Program-made: the position numbers and the translations under genes
Part shown: one piece after another, positions 20,401 through 32,431 of the stretch
Layout of the letters: each line of letters starts with the position of its first letter
Position numbering within the stretch: position 1 is the first letter of the stretch
From: Parapristionchus giblindavisi
Lineage: Eukaryota > Nematoda > Chromadorea > Rhabditida > Diplogasteridae
Length of the DNA: 64,000 nucleotides
Assembly (NCBI GenBank): GCA_943737045.1
Contig: CALSFV010000305.1
Span: forward strand, 347,511 to 411,510
Direction of reading: 5' to 3'
The notes under the pieces: generated by a model
What the model was told of the DNA's origin: nothing
Database searches by the model: none
The model's input: only the letters and a program-made list of their open reading frames with translations

Positions 20401-23400
20401 GATGAGCGATCGATAATGGTGGAACCGGACATAATCGAATAACACATACAAAGACCACTAATGACTCTCCTCTCAACTAACGCGCGCAGGCCTAGGGTTT
20501 TCATCCGATCATTGTAGGAGGGCATAGCTTCTGGATATGTAGGGGAGGAGAAACAACGGTAGAAAACCTGACGAGTGAAAGTGTGTTGAACATTCTCAAG
20601 GGAACAAATATATACAAATTATCGATTAATTATGGTGGCGATATTTCAGAAATGCCTCGTCCCGAGCCCACCTTTGCAATTCCTGCTCTGGGTACGGTAA
20701 TCTCGCTACAGATATCGATTGAACCTTTCATTTAATGATTTTTTCATATTCAGTTACGCTGAGCGTTTCCGACGGGCCGAAGAACGAAGAACATGATCGC
20801 TTATCTTACGCGGATTGCATGAAAGGTACTGTAGTCGATCGTTATCCATTGAATATATTGGGGTTTAGCTCCTATCAACGGTTTCTTTAACTATAATGTT
20901 GTGTATGGATGCGATGGCACCGCACGGGAGTGACTACCTTTAGCTTTGTTAAGAGAAAAGAAGAGAAAGACGAAGTAGTAGAAAGTAGACGAGAGTGAAT
21001 GAGAGAGTATCGCAGGGAACACCTCTCCTTACAATTTGATCGAAAGTTCCATAAACCGAACGATGATTGATCTAGGCAGAAAGTGAGTGGGGCTTTAGGT
21101 TAGAGAGCTTAAGAGAGACTATCTGGCTCAAGTGACATTCCCTTGGCACTTGGCCAAAAAGTGATATGAACCGATCGGGCCCAAATCGTGCACAGTTGTA
21201 GTATGTGCTGACATAAGCTTGCACACGAAGTTTGGGTTCGTCATATCTGCACCTTCGCTAAATAACGTAAGTTCGATGAAATGGCATCGAAATTTCAAAG
21301 TTTACGGATTCATTCGATATATGTATACGATGAAGGGCAATAGTAAGCAGGTACATTCCCCCAAATATCATCCCGATCCAAAACCGTGAGACCCAGAAAA
21401 AAATTAAAAAGTCCGGTCTGGGGCCCATAAAATGTTTTTATTATTTTTCCTGCAATTGCCTATCGGTGAGGGTCTTTTTTTATTTCTTCAATTTGACGAG
21501 TATTCATTAGTGTAACTACTATATGAAAATGAATTTAAACACAATCGTGGAAGTTTGCCTTATTCCCGAAAAACCACAACTAATTCACCTTTTTATCGCG
21601 AACTGAGACGATAAATGGTGTGCCACCTACTGTAATGCAAAGGCGGAAATTCAAAATTCGTCAATCACCGTTTGTTTTCATTCGATTTCGGTATTATATT
21701 ATTGTTTTTCTTTTATTATTTGTTTGTTGTATGAATATCTGAGGTGTAATATGACGGTATTTTTCGAAAAAAACTATGAATTTTGAATTTCCGAATATGC
21801 ATAACCGTAACCGGCATATGCTTATTCGGTCAGTTCGCGATAAAAAGGTGAATTAGTTGTGGTTTTTCGGGAATAAGGCAAACTTCCACGATTGTGTTTT
21901 AGTTCATTTTCATATAGTAGTTTTACTAATAAATACTCGTCAAATTGAAGAAATAAAAAAAGACCCTCACCGATAGGCAATTGCAGGAAAAATAATAAAA
22001 ACATTTTATGGGCCCCAGACCGGTCTTTTTAATTTTTTTCTGGGTCTCACGGTTTTGGATCGGGATGATACTTGGTGGAATGTACCTGCTTACTATTGCC
22101 CTTCATCGTATACATATATCGAATGAATCCGTAAACTTAGAAATTTCGATGCCACTTCATCGAACTTACGTTATTTAGCGAGGATGTAGATATGACGAAC
22201 CCAAACTCCGCCTGCGAGCTTATGTCAGCCCATACTACAACTGTGCACGATTTGGGCCCGATCGGTTCATATCACTTTTTGGCCAAGTGCCAAGCCATAA
22301 GCAAAATATGTTCACTGAGTCAGATAGTCTCTCTTAAGGTGCAGTGAGGGAGTACTGACATAAGGGAGAGAGTGTGTAGTCTGTAGTCAAGGAATTGGCA
22401 CGAAGTTGCATTTGCATATTGCATAGAGAATAGAGTAATTGATTTTCATGAGCATGGATTGTTGTATAACATGTAATACAAATCGAGTTGGCCTAGACAA
22501 CTGGGTGATTTGCATAAGTAAATTTACTTGTTCATCAGATATTTGGATATTTTGGATATGTAACTGTGTGTAATGTCATCTTGGTTCTTAGATAAGAAAC
22601 AATTGGCTGAAGCCTTGACGGATCATGGTCTTCCTACTGGATTCGGAAGGGATTCATGTCGATCTAGCTCTTCTAAGGTACTGTAAGCCAGGCTTGGGAT
22701 TTAACGTTAACGGTTTCAACGGATTTAACGGATTTAACGGTGTTCATCCGTTAAATTAATTTTCAACGGAATCCGTTAAAATTTTTCCGTTAAATCCGTT
22801 AAAAATAAATTTAGTATTTTGAAGTAAAAAAGGTAGAAAATATGCTATTTTAATATGGTTTAGGCTTTTAAAATATATTTTCCGAGTACTCTGTTCTTCT
22901 CACAATAGCGTTATACAAGTACGATATCCGAATAGATTTTCGAAAACATTTCACTTTCGTCACCGGTTCTTCTTCTTTAGTTTTCGCATTTTTTGCGTAA
23001 TGCTTTATAATGACTATTTTATTTTGTTTTCGGAAATGTACTGTTACTACTTCTAATATTGATTGATAAAAATGGTTAAATATCGAAATTAGCCGATATA
23101 CACCATTTTTTTTGAAAATTTAACGGATTTAACGGAATTTAACGGAATTTGAAACCGTTAATTTAACGATTTAACGGATCCGTTAAATTTTGATTTAACG
23201 CCCAACCCTGCTGTAAGCTTGGTCATTAGACAAAGTAGATGATTTCACGTTTCGGATATCATATAAGAATCGAAAAATCTCTCTATGCTTAAAGACAATT
23301 GGTGAGGGTTGAGACGTAGAGGGAAAGAATGATTTCTGACTTTGAACCTTTGATTTCAGATCCAGAGACTGAATTGGACGGTTTATGATGACAAAAGGAT

Positions 23401-26400
23401 GGTGATAAGTCGTCAAAGTAGATGTGATAAGACCGGAAATATGAAGGATACGGTAGATGAGAAGATGAAGGATACGGTAGATGAGGAGATGAAGGATACG
23501 GTAGATGAGGAGATGAAGGATACGGTAGATGAGGAGATGAAGGATACGGTAGATGAGAAGATGAAGGATACGGTAGATGAGGAGATGAAGGATACGGTAG
23601 ATGAGAAGATGAAGGATACGGTAGATGAGAAGATGAAGGATACAGTAGATGAGGAGATGAAGGATACGGTAGATGAGGAGATGAAGGATATGAGAGGAGT
23701 AAAGACGAGTAGGGTATATCAGGAGAGGCGAGATACGGTAGCAGGACATCTACATGGTATGTTACATGAAAAGAAGAAGGATATAATGGATGAGAAGAAG
23801 AATACAGTAGATGATGAGGATAAATATACCGTAGTAAGAAAAGATGCGGTAGATGAGAAGAAGGAAGATATGATAGTTGGATGTCCTGAAGATACGGTAG
23901 ATGACGGTAACTGTTGCATTGATGAAGAGGAGAAAGAAGTAGTGGATACTAGACTGATCTACAATACTACTCGGGTAAGTCATCGTTTTAGATGTAGCGG
24001 CCGAATCACCGCATCATTAGCTAACCTATATTTATAAAAATTACATTTAAAGTGCATGCGTGTACGTGTACATCTATTTAATTTAATTTGAGACTTATAT
24101 GAGACCGTTTGCGTAAGAATCGACTAAAATCAGTGAACTCTGGCACAGTCAAAAAATCAAATTTTGGGGATAGGGGTTCTCAAGGGTGCTGATGACGATG
24201 ATCATGTTCATTTTGCACCTAAAGCCACCGTTGAGGCCAGACGACGTCGCGTTGAAATCGCGTTTTTCCTTGTTTCTCGTCACCCAATGGGCTAAATTTT
24301 TCAGACTACGCCCCCAAGGGCAGAATTTTATGACTATCACGCCTATTTTTTTCTAATTCATTTTTCATGAAAAAGTGTCTGAAATTTTCAAAAATTGATT
24401 TTCTCTCAACGGCAAAAGCGCGTTTTGCGAGATACATAGATCGGACCGGAATGGTTTCGGTCCCCATAGAAAAAATTTCAGGCAAGAGACTTTCGAGAAA
24501 ATCGACTTTTAGTGGAGTCATTTTGGCGTTGAAGTGGAGGCAAGAAGCGAGAGAGTGTGGTATCGTGAGAGAGCAGAGAAGGTTGAAGGGAAGGCAATCC
24601 CGCCCCCCTTCCTATCCATGTTGGTCCCCTTACCTGCCTCTCTGCTCTCTCGCCTCTTGCCTCCACTTAAACGGCAAAATGACTCCACTAAAAGTTGATT
24701 TCCTCGAAAGTCTCGGGCTCAAATTGGCCGAAATTTTTTATATAGGGTCTTGAATCCATTCCGATCCCACCTATATTTCTCACAAAACGCACTTTTGCCG
24801 TTGAGAGAAAATCAATTTTTGAAAATTTTAGAAACTTTCGTCAAAAATGAATTAGACAGGCGTGATCGTCATAAAGTTCTGCCCTTGGGGGCAGAGTCTG
24901 AAAATTTTAGCACCATAGGGTGACGAGAACCCGACGTCGTCTGGCCTCTACGGTGGCTCTAGGTGCAAAATTAACATGACCATCGTCATCAGCACCCTTG
25001 AGAACCCCAATCTCCAAAATTTTATTTTTGGCTGTGCCACTTAGCCGATTCTTACACAAACACGAGCTTATGTATATGATCAGTCTTCTTGTTTGCATAC
25101 ACAAAATGCAAATTGTATATTTATATATTTTTATTAATAATAAAACCAGTTTATATTAAGATCTTGACCGACCACAAGGAGTGCTTCATCGATTCTCATT
25201 GTCATCTGGACTTTATCTACGATCGAGTAAGTAGTCTTGAAGTTTGAAATGATTTTTTCTTCTAAATGTTCTAAATTTTCCAATTTTTTAAAATTTAGTG
25301 TATGCAAACTTAAACTTGTACATCTATTGATATTATTTATTTAATTAATTTTTGAACGAGAGCCACTAACTAACTTCTCAATATGATCATTGAAGGAGCG
25401 CGTAGGGGACATTAATACTCCTAAATCTTTAGCAATAGCAGAATAATTAAGAAAGGTGTTATTAAATGTATATCGAATACGTTGAGAGAGTACCCAAGCT
25501 AACTGCCGAGCACTTCGATTCATGTAGAGGTAAATTCCATTAGCTAGACCACTTGCACACGTAATCAAGAGCCAGCTGTATATTACTAGAGTATTTTGGA
25601 ACCTCAGGTGTTGCGTACTGTAGTCAAACGGCTGCCTAATTTTATAAATATGTAATAATTATATTTCAGTACCATTTCGACTACAAAGATATGGATGATC
25701 TGTGGAGGCAGCTGTCATCCTCCGTACCCAAATCATTCCTCGGCTGCATTGCCAACTTTGTCCGTCCTGGAGCCTTTATGAACGGCAAGGGCAAGTATAT
25801 GAGATGGATCAGGGATGCTGTTAAGGTACGTTAGATTACGGTACGCTGAGTAGGGTAGATTACGGAACGATGTAAGGTACGGTAGATTACGGTACGCTGA
25901 ATACGGTAAATTACGGTACGATGTATGGTACGGTAGATTACGGTAAGGTGTAAGGTACGGTAGATCACGGTACGCTGACTATCGCAGAATGCATGACATT
26001 GGTATTGTATAGTGCAATTAGCATAGGCTCCGTGTTTTGCGAAAACAGGTTAGTTGAACAATATGAGCCCGTTTGCGTAAGAGTCGGACAATCAGCAACA
26101 GGATCCCGTACAGCAAAAAAAAAGTTTTGAGATAATAACATTTTTGGGTACCTGTCGATATGTTAGAATAATAGGCAATCCCTGGTGGTATGCAAATTTT
26201 TTTTTGAGCTCGGTATGGAGCTCCAAAGATGGCCCTTTTTCAGAGTTTTTCGATTATAGCTGGAGATCCGTTGAAGGAAACAGAAAAGTCACAAGAGCAA
26301 CCCTTGCTCAATTTGTATGAGGATCATAATGATGATTAGGGTAATATAAAAAAGACGTGTTAGTCGAGAGATACAAATATTATTTTAATTCAACCAAAAA

Positions 26401-29400
26401 TGTAAGAGTGGAGACGAATAGGCCGTGTGGATGCGGTCATGATAGACTTGCAAAAAAAATTGATGTGAGAAAAAACCTCCCGCAAAGCAAGTTATGATTT
26501 ATTTTTTGTGGGGGTAGATTTAAAAATTCGAGAGGTCTCCACACAACAAATCCCAATGGGTTCGTCTGCATTCACTTTTGGCTGTCATGGGTTCGATCCC
26601 CCTTGCACACTTGCGGATAAAATAAAGTGTGTTCTATTTACCGATTTCCTAATCACAGTAAAACATGTCAATCTTTCTACGGCAACAAATTCAGCAAAAG
26701 AAATGTGCCGCAAGGGGGATCGAACCCATGACAGCCAAAAGTGAATGCGGACACCTTATCCACTACACTACACAGGCCGCTGATGAGATGTTTGATAGAT
26801 GAGTTAACGAACCCATTGGGATTTGTTGTGTGGAGACCTCGCGAATTTTTAAATCGACCCCCACAAAAATAAATCATATCTTGCTTTGCGGGAGGTTTTT
26901 TCTCACATCAATTTTTTTGCAAGTCTATCATGACCGCATCCACACGCCCTATTCGTCTCCGCTCTCTTTTTGACAAATTCGGCTGGAAATTTCTCAATTT
27001 TTTCGAGGCAAGGCTATGCGCAAGGCCCCGATGGGAAGGCAAGGCTGAACGCAAAAAAATTTCGCTTTCACACTCCTACCTATGATTCTGGGATTGCGAG
27101 CCCGCAATCCCCCTCCCCCTCACTACGAGAAAAAAGTCAAGGAGGAGGGGGGGGGCGATCGATTCGGCAACGATCGTTTCGGCAACGGATCATAAATCGG
27201 TTGGGAGATGGCCTATGGCAACAAAAGTTGTACCATTGTTATCAGTAGGGGTGTACGGTATTGTGCTACCGTAACCGTCGGGAATCGTGAACTGATTTTT
27301 TTTCAGTGGACCCGTGACCCGGGGTTCATGGTTGAAAATTACCGAAGTCGAAAAATTCATGATGGTCCGAGACCATATACTATATGCCTGCATATCAACA
27401 GTCATCTAACTTTTATTTTCATGGATACCGTAACCCGATCTACCATAATCTGGCTACCGTACTCTTCAATATTATATCGAAATTCAAGACAAATCCCGGT
27501 TTGATTACGGTAGTTCGGGTTACGGTATCCATAAAAATAAAAGTTAGCTGACTGTTGATATGCAGGCATATAGTATTTGGTCTCGGACCATCATGAATTT
27601 TTCGACTTCGGTAATTTTCGACCATGAACCCCGGGTCATGGGTCCACTGAAAAAAAATCAGTTCACGATTCCCGACGGTTACGGTAGCACAATACCGTAC
27701 ACCCCTACTGATAACAATGGTACAACTTTTGTTGCCATAGGCCATCTCCCAACCTATTTATGATCCGTTGCCGAAACGATCGTTGCCGAATCGATCGCCC
27801 CCCAGGAGGAGAGGGGAGCTATCATTGCCGGAGGGCATAGGTCGAAAACTACGTTACAAATTACGAAGCCTGGCTGCGTTTTGAGCCGAAAAATCGAAAA
27901 ACCTGACCGCATTTTGAAAATGTCACATTTTTTTTGAATGTGTGACCTATACGGCCAGCAATCCGAATAGCCAACTCTACCCACTCGGCTGTTAAAATTT
28001 CTCCCCTAACAATATTGTAAGCGATAGAAACGGTTTTTTTTCGTCCATGAATACGGACTGCGATCCCGAAAATATTGCTTGAATGACGTGTGATCATCTT
28101 TGGTGTTGCAGCACACATCAGTACTCGGTACGTCGTTCGGATGCCATCCCAAATACACAGATAAGGCTACGGATGCATTCTTCGTTCGAATGCGACAAAT
28201 TCTCATCGAAGACAAAAGATCACTCAAGATTGTGGCGATAGGCGAGTGCGGAGTCGATACGACAGACAGGTGAGTACGGCGGTTGGATACGGTAGTTTGG
28301 AAATGATGCTGAAGGCAGCAGACGGTGTGGGGGTACGGTAGGTACACACGGTAGTCAATGTCAGTATATAGTACGTGTTTCACGGTTGTTCAGTTCTTAT
28401 TATTCTTTTTATTTATTCCATCATATTATACGCGGCTTGAAAAAGAATGGCATAAAGGGTTTGATGGATGTCCGTCGCTAAGGTTGCGATATCGGTGAGA
28501 GTTTTGAGTACAGTGGCAGCTTGGGAGCTACGGACGAATCTTGGAAAAAGCCCTGCACGGGAGGGGTAGTTAAGACCTCCCCAGTTATAATTACCCCTTT
28601 TTCCAAGCGGTGGGATGTAGCTACAGGTAGATACTGTTGAATGAATACGATAAGGGTGAGATATACTGTACTAGTTGCAGGAGTACTTTCTCATTGGACG
28701 ATCAATTGATGTGCATGTCTCGCCATTTGGAGTTGGCAGTCGAATTCAATCTTCCCCTCATCATCCACTGCAGACAAGGAAGAGATGATGATAGAGATAT
28801 TGAAAAGGCCGTGCTCAAAGTACTCTCTAAGGTACTGACTGATCTTTGAATTTAATTTATCTTTGATCTTTGAATATGTTTGATCTTTGATGGATTACAG
28901 TATCCCTATCATCCTATTCATCGACACTGTTTCACGAGAGATGCGCGAGTGGCCCAAAAGTGGATGGAGGCGCTGAAGAATTGTAGTTTCGGTGAGCGTG
29001 CTTATTGATTGAAATCTTGTAAGGTCGATTCTACAGGGTACATTCGAAGTGAAAATTGTTCAAAAAAAAGTTACTTTTAAAGGGAAGAAAAGTTAATTTT
29101 ACTATTTTCGAAAAGCCTTAATTTTACATGTGTCACCCCGTCGGTGCCCATGTATGATTGGGAAGGGGGGGGGGGGCATTATGAGGCAGTGAAATCAACC
29201 CAGGTGATTACAGGTTTCACTCCAATGTGCACCTCACCCAATTCGCGACTAGAGGAAGCAATTCGTGACATTCCATTGGATCGTATGCTGCTGGAGACTG
29301 ATGCACCATACTTCAAGCCGCTCGCCGTACGTTATTTGTTTTATTTATTTATTGATGCGTTTGCAAGAAACACGGAACAAAGGAAAAAGGAATAGATTGA

Positions 29401-32400
29401 ATGGATTGATGATAAACCCGACTTCTTGACATTATTGACATCCTCTCCAGAGGCCGTATGCGCGAACGTTGACAAACCATTTGCCGAGAAACGTGACGTC
29501 ACAGGGGGAGAGGATATTTGGCAAACGGTTTGTAGTAAGACATGTCAACGTTCATGCATACGGCCTCTGATCATTGGTTATTGTAACCATATTATGTAAA
29601 TATTAGGTTGGCGGGAAAGTCTTTGTCTATTTTTCAAAACTTAATTTCTTTGAGGAAACAATAACACGAGATCAATTATGCATGTCATCATTATTGACAA
29701 CTTATGTCCAACATTCCTTCAATTTATGGATCCCGTCCTCGTAGAATCCAGCTGGGCGCGAAGCAAAGTTTTGCTTAAGTGTAGCCTCGACATTTCCACG
29801 GGAATTGAAAGCCCTATCTCGAAGAGCATGCGTCAGGTCTGCGAAAAGCCAGTAATCCGACGGCCACGTCTGGAGAACACGGAGGGTGAGGGAGAATCAT
29901 CCATTCATATCCAGTCAGTTTCTGCTTGACTTTAATGAATGCAAGGGGACAGGCGTTATCCTGATGATAATACATTTTCGTGTCCTCCAGGCGTGAATTA
30001 TCGACTACCTTCTTCAGATTCTGTTGTTGTGTGATGTACTTGGCCCTGGTAATTGTAATGCCCTCAGGGAGCAGCTGTCAGTTGGTCACACCATCTACTC
30101 TCCACCACACCGACATCATGATTTTCTGGTCGACCAGTTTAGGTTTGAAGACATCCTGTGCGGTCCCTCCTTGGGGGGCGCCCGTTTCGACAACGGATCA
30201 TAAATCGGTTGGAAGATGACCTATGGCAATAAATGTTGTTTCATTGCTATCAGTAGGAGTGTACGGTATTGTGCTACCGTGACCGTCACGAATCGCGAAC
30301 TGTTTTTTTAGTTGACCCATGACCCGGGGTTCATGGTCGAAAATGGCAGAAATCGAAAAATTCATGATGATCCGAGACCGAATACTAGTTGCCAATATAT
30401 CAGTAGTGAGCCAACTTTTACCTTTCTGGATACCGTAACCCGAACTACCGTAATTGAACCGGGATTTGCCGGGAATTTCGCTACAATATTATAGGGTACG
30501 GTAGCTAGATTACGGTAGTTCGGGTTACGGTATCCAGAAAGGTAAAAGTTGGCTCACTACTGATACATTGGCAACTAGTATTTGGCCTCGGATCATCATG
30601 AATTTTTTGATTTCAGCCATTTTCGACCATGAACATGGGTCAATTGAAAAAAAATCAGTTCACGATTCGTGGAGGTTACGGTAGCACAATACCGTACACT
30701 CCGACTGATAACAATGATACAACATTTATTGCCATAGGCCATCTTCCAACCGATTTATGATCCGTTGCCGAAACGGGCGCCCCCCTCTCCTTCTCCAACC
30801 CACTTGGCTCTCTTGTGGTTGTTGTCGTAGTGGACCCACGTTTAATGGAATCATCGATTCGACTGTCAAGTTGAGCTTGGGTCGTTTCATGGGGTATGAA
30901 TCGACCGAGATTTTTTTTTTCACAGACACTTTGAAATGGCTCCGTTTTCACAAGTTTCTTCAACGTGTCAAATCCTACTTATGTGGTCTCCCAGATCGAT
31001 CATGTTCATTGAAAGAAAAGTTGACTTCTTTGAAGAGATGGAGCCAATTCTCGATGGTGTTGTAGTGTGGGCATGTGTGTCATAAACATACTTCATGAGA
31101 GTCTTCGAATCATTTATCTTGGTGTCGGATAGGAAGATGTGAAGTATACCATGACTGAAGTGGATGGTGCTATTTACGTACGTTGTTGCTCTCTTGACTG
31201 AAGGGAAGGGGGAGTTGCTTACTGCAAAGGCACATCAGTAGAAGTAGACAGACCACTTCCCAGACGATCGATAATGACAGCGCAACCTAGTGATCTACCT
31301 GAACAGAGACACACATGCGCCTCTCTCACTCTATCCATTCTTCTCTCATTCTATCCCTGTCGACTCGCATCAATCGATATGAGAGGGACAACTACCCAGG
31401 GAATAAGGATTCAATCGATTCGGCTCAAGGATACGTAAGTATGGATTACAATATACATATTAGTGTCACTTTCTCTAAAAGATATATGCATGAATTTTGG
31501 TAATATTAGACTAAAAGATATATGCATGAATTTTGGTAATATTAGACTAATATTTTTCATACAGTTTTGATTTGTATTGTTTTCATGTATACGTTCACGT
31601 TATTGTATTATTATTAACATTAGAAATGAGATTTTGCATGATTTTGCTATAGAACTATCATAATAAACTTTTATGTAAACTAACTCAATGGGGGTTCTAC
31701 TGAAGATGGCCAACCCCATTGGGTAGAGGTTCACTGTCTAGAACCTAATGGCCGAAACAGTGAATCTCGCCTCTACTAATAACTACTTTAGATTCATTAA
31801 TATCTAATTTTATGAGTACATTTGCATGTTTAACTATTTCATATTTCGCTTATAATTACTTATTATTCACTAGGAACATGGGAACGCCAAAGTGCATCTG
31901 CGACGAGCAATAAAAATAGAAAACCGTAGACAAAGACTTTCTCGTCAACTTAATAGTAATCGTGTTCGGTTGATGAAATATTTCTATCCCAATATTGTCA
32001 TTCGTGTTATGTCATTCAAATATGTCATTCTATGTCTCTTTTCAGTTCAATGGCCTCTATGATCACAGAACCAGTCATCCGGGAGCTGGTGAGTGTGCAT
32101 CTATTATCGATTATTGATTTTTTTATGATTAGTACTGGTTAGATCATATTCGAATTTTGATTTTACGATACCGTATCGGTATACTCACTCCTGTATTGAT
32201 GAAAAATTACTATTGATTGATCCCCGTTCAGCCATCGTGTCTGCGTACCGTATCGCTGAGATCAAGGACTTATCGATCGATCATGTCATTCACGCCACTC
32301 GCACATCCACTGCACGGTTATATCAATTGACTGATAGGAGATTCTCTCAACGAATGGATTGGACTAGTCCCGAGTATTCGTGTGTTACGGGTAGATATCA

Positions 32401-32431
32401 TCATCATCAACCCGAGAATAATCGATATTGA
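17439..32431 (+). CDS. TATDN2: TatD-family metal-dependent nuclease, TATDN2-like, 25 exons
   Basis: Exons: 17439-17472, 17543-17593, 17640-17689, 17864-17923, 18012-18081, 18216-18302, 18352-18402, 18774-18860, 18906-18997, 19135-19182, 19257-19313, 19360-19405, 19515-19805, 20650-20691, 20754-20825, 22592-22677, 23360-23974, 25161-25226, 25670-25825, 28112-28269, 28681-28831, 28901-28991, 29214-29326, 32046-32088, 32232-32431. They give 2817 nt in one frame (938 aa). Residues 1-613 are hydrophilic, Ser/Pro/Asn-rich and probably disordered, with ten octapeptide repeats at about 436-515. Residues 614-938 are the TatD barrel, with metal ligands H626/H628 (DSHCHLDF), E732 (GECGVD), H769 (IIHCRQ), H799 (HRHCF) and D850 (ETDAPYF). 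HRHCF and the long N-terminus point to the TATDN2 branch. Intron 4 has a GC donor. The start exon follows an AG acceptor and is the least certain part. Confidence 0.9.
20041..20250. repeat. Dispersed repeat with AGGCTATGCGCAAGGC motif
   Basis: Bounded by an inverted motif (ATAGGTGGGC / GCCCACCTAT). It contains GAGGCAAGGCTATGCGCA units. A diverged copy is at about 26970-27090. It lies in TATDN2 intron 13, just after a poly-G run at 19969-19985. Confidence 0.65.
21109..22337. mobile_element. 1.2-kb palindromic element
   Basis: Arms of about 500 bp (21109-21608 and 21830-22337) are inverted copies of each other around a 221-bp loop; ends read TTAAGAGAGACTATCTG. It lies in TATDN2 intron 15. No coding capacity is evident. 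Confidence 0.85.
22689..23210. mobile_element. Non-autonomous hAT-type element with TTAACGGA repeats
   Basis: Termini CAGGCTTGGG and (inverted) CAGGGTTGGG are flanked by the perfect 8-bp duplication CTGTAAGC (22681-22688, 23211-23218). Both ends are packed with AACGGATTTAACGG-type units. It inserted 11 bp downstream of the end of TATDN2 exon 16, leaving the donor GTACTG intact. Confidence 0.9.
23441..23692 (+). repeat. In-frame 24-bp coding minisatellite
   Basis: Ten 24-bp units encode MKDTVDE followed by E or K, plus a partial unit, inside exon 17 of the TATDN2-like gene. Units are almost identical, with variation mainly at the last codon (GAG/AAG). Each contains TACGGTA, a motif also frequent in the gene's introns. 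Confidence 0.95.
24104..25068. mobile_element. Long inverted-repeat element in TATDN2 intron 17
   Basis: The left arm (about 24104-24545) and right arm (about 24650-25068) are inverted copies with moderate divergence. Outer ends contain GTTTGCGTAAGAATCG-like sequence. A related motif, CCGTTTGCGTAAGAGTCG, occurs alone near 26068. No transposase is visible. Confidence 0.75.
25346..25568 (-). mobile_element. CR1-type LINE fragment (ORF2 C-terminal region)
   Basis: The minus-strand translation contains AKDLGVLMSPTRSFNDHIEKL, which aligns with the post-RT region of LINE-A (KDLGIHMTPNLKFNDHI). Both ends are truncated. It lies in TATDN2 intron 18. Confidence 0.8.
25824..25982. repeat. TACGGTA-type tandem repeat in TATDN2 intron 19
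   Basis: About five degenerate units of roughly 30-35 bp built on GGTACGGTAGATTACGGTAC, starting at the splice donor. Confidence 0.8.
26405..26965. mobile_element. Palindromic element with tRNA-like module (type 1)
   Basis: The left arm (26405-26605) and right arm (about 26706-26965) are inverted copies; ends read GAG(T/C)GGAGACGAATAGG. The right arm carries a complete A-box plus B-box tRNA-like module on the minus strand. The left arm retains the B-box half (GGTTCGATCCC, plus strand) but has a deletion of about 65 bp that removes the A-box. Confidence 0.85.
26712..26780 (-). other. tRNA-like module (A-box and B-box)
   Basis: On the minus strand, an A-box-like GTGTAGTGGATAAGG is followed about 30 nt later by the B-box GGGTTCGATCCC. 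Acceptor-stem pairing is poor, so a functional tRNA is unlikely. Confidence 0.55.
27148..27803. mobile_element. Foldback element, copy 1
   Basis: Nearly perfect palindrome with arms of about 290 bp and a short centre near 27440-27520. Outer ends GGGGGCGATCG...CGATCGCCCCC are followed inward by TTTCGGCAACGGATCATAAA. The same family is at 30173-30785. It lies in TATDN2 intron 19. Confidence 0.9.
27840..27934. repeat. CCTGACCGCATTTT-type intronic repeat
   Basis: Fourth copy of the family at 5197-5333, adjacent to foldback copy 1. Confidence 0.7.
28398..28610 (-). mobile_element. 5'-truncated CR1-type LINE 3' end
   Basis: The minus strand shows the ORF2 end (complement of GGACGAAT near 28530), the conserved 3' UTR with stem-loop at 28473-28496, and an AAT-rich tail near 28398-28420. 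The GCACGGGAGGGG block near 28556 resembles the region before the LINE-B stop. It lies in TATDN2 intron 20. Confidence 0.8.
29030..29155. repeat. Diverged TTTTACAGGG-type repeat
   Basis: Matches the second half of 5630-5782, ending in GCCCATGTATG. It lies in TATDN2 intron 22. Confidence 0.55.
30173..30785. mobile_element. Foldback element, copy 2
   Basis: Same palindrome family as 27148-27803, here with outer ends GGGGGGCGCCCGTTTCG and its inverse. It inserted into the mariner relic, interrupting its transposase remnant. Confidence 0.9.
31479..31845. repeat. Structured dispersed repeat, copy 3
   Basis: Matches 6225-6512 and 13465-13755 from ATATGCATGAA to GCATGTTTAACTAT, with a tandem duplication of its first 34 bp. 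The hairpin stems are conserved; a few bases are inserted in the first loop. Confidence 0.85.

Larger units (their letters stand above)
29603..31953 (-). mobile_element. Mariner relic with nested insertions in TATDN2 intron 23
   Basis: Ends TTAGGTTGGCGGGAAAGTCT and (inverted) TTAAGTTGACGAGAAAGTCT are flanked by TA (29601-29602, 31954-31955). The minus strand has broken transposase segments: one containing DQKIMMSVWWRVDGVTN near 30100 and another containing LKKLVKTEPFQSVCEKKNLG near 30930. Foldback copy 2 (30173-30785) and a structured repeat (31479-31845) lie inside. Confidence 0.85.

Noticed and set aside
20172..20525. Overlapping ORFs of 70-117 codons on the minus strand
   Set aside because: They lie in TATDN2 intron 13 over a dispersed repeat, with no domain and no splice support.
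23195..23749. 184-codon minus-strand ORF with LHLLIYRI repeats
   Set aside because: It is the antisense shadow of the octapeptide repeat in TATDN2 exon 17.
26712..26780. Functional tRNA gene
   Set aside because: The A-box and B-box are good but the acceptor stem does not pair. The same holds for the modules at 34436, 36147 and 37608.
28006..28383. 125-codon minus-strand ORF
   Set aside because: Antisense of TATDN2 exon 20, whose plus-strand frame has clear TatD motifs.
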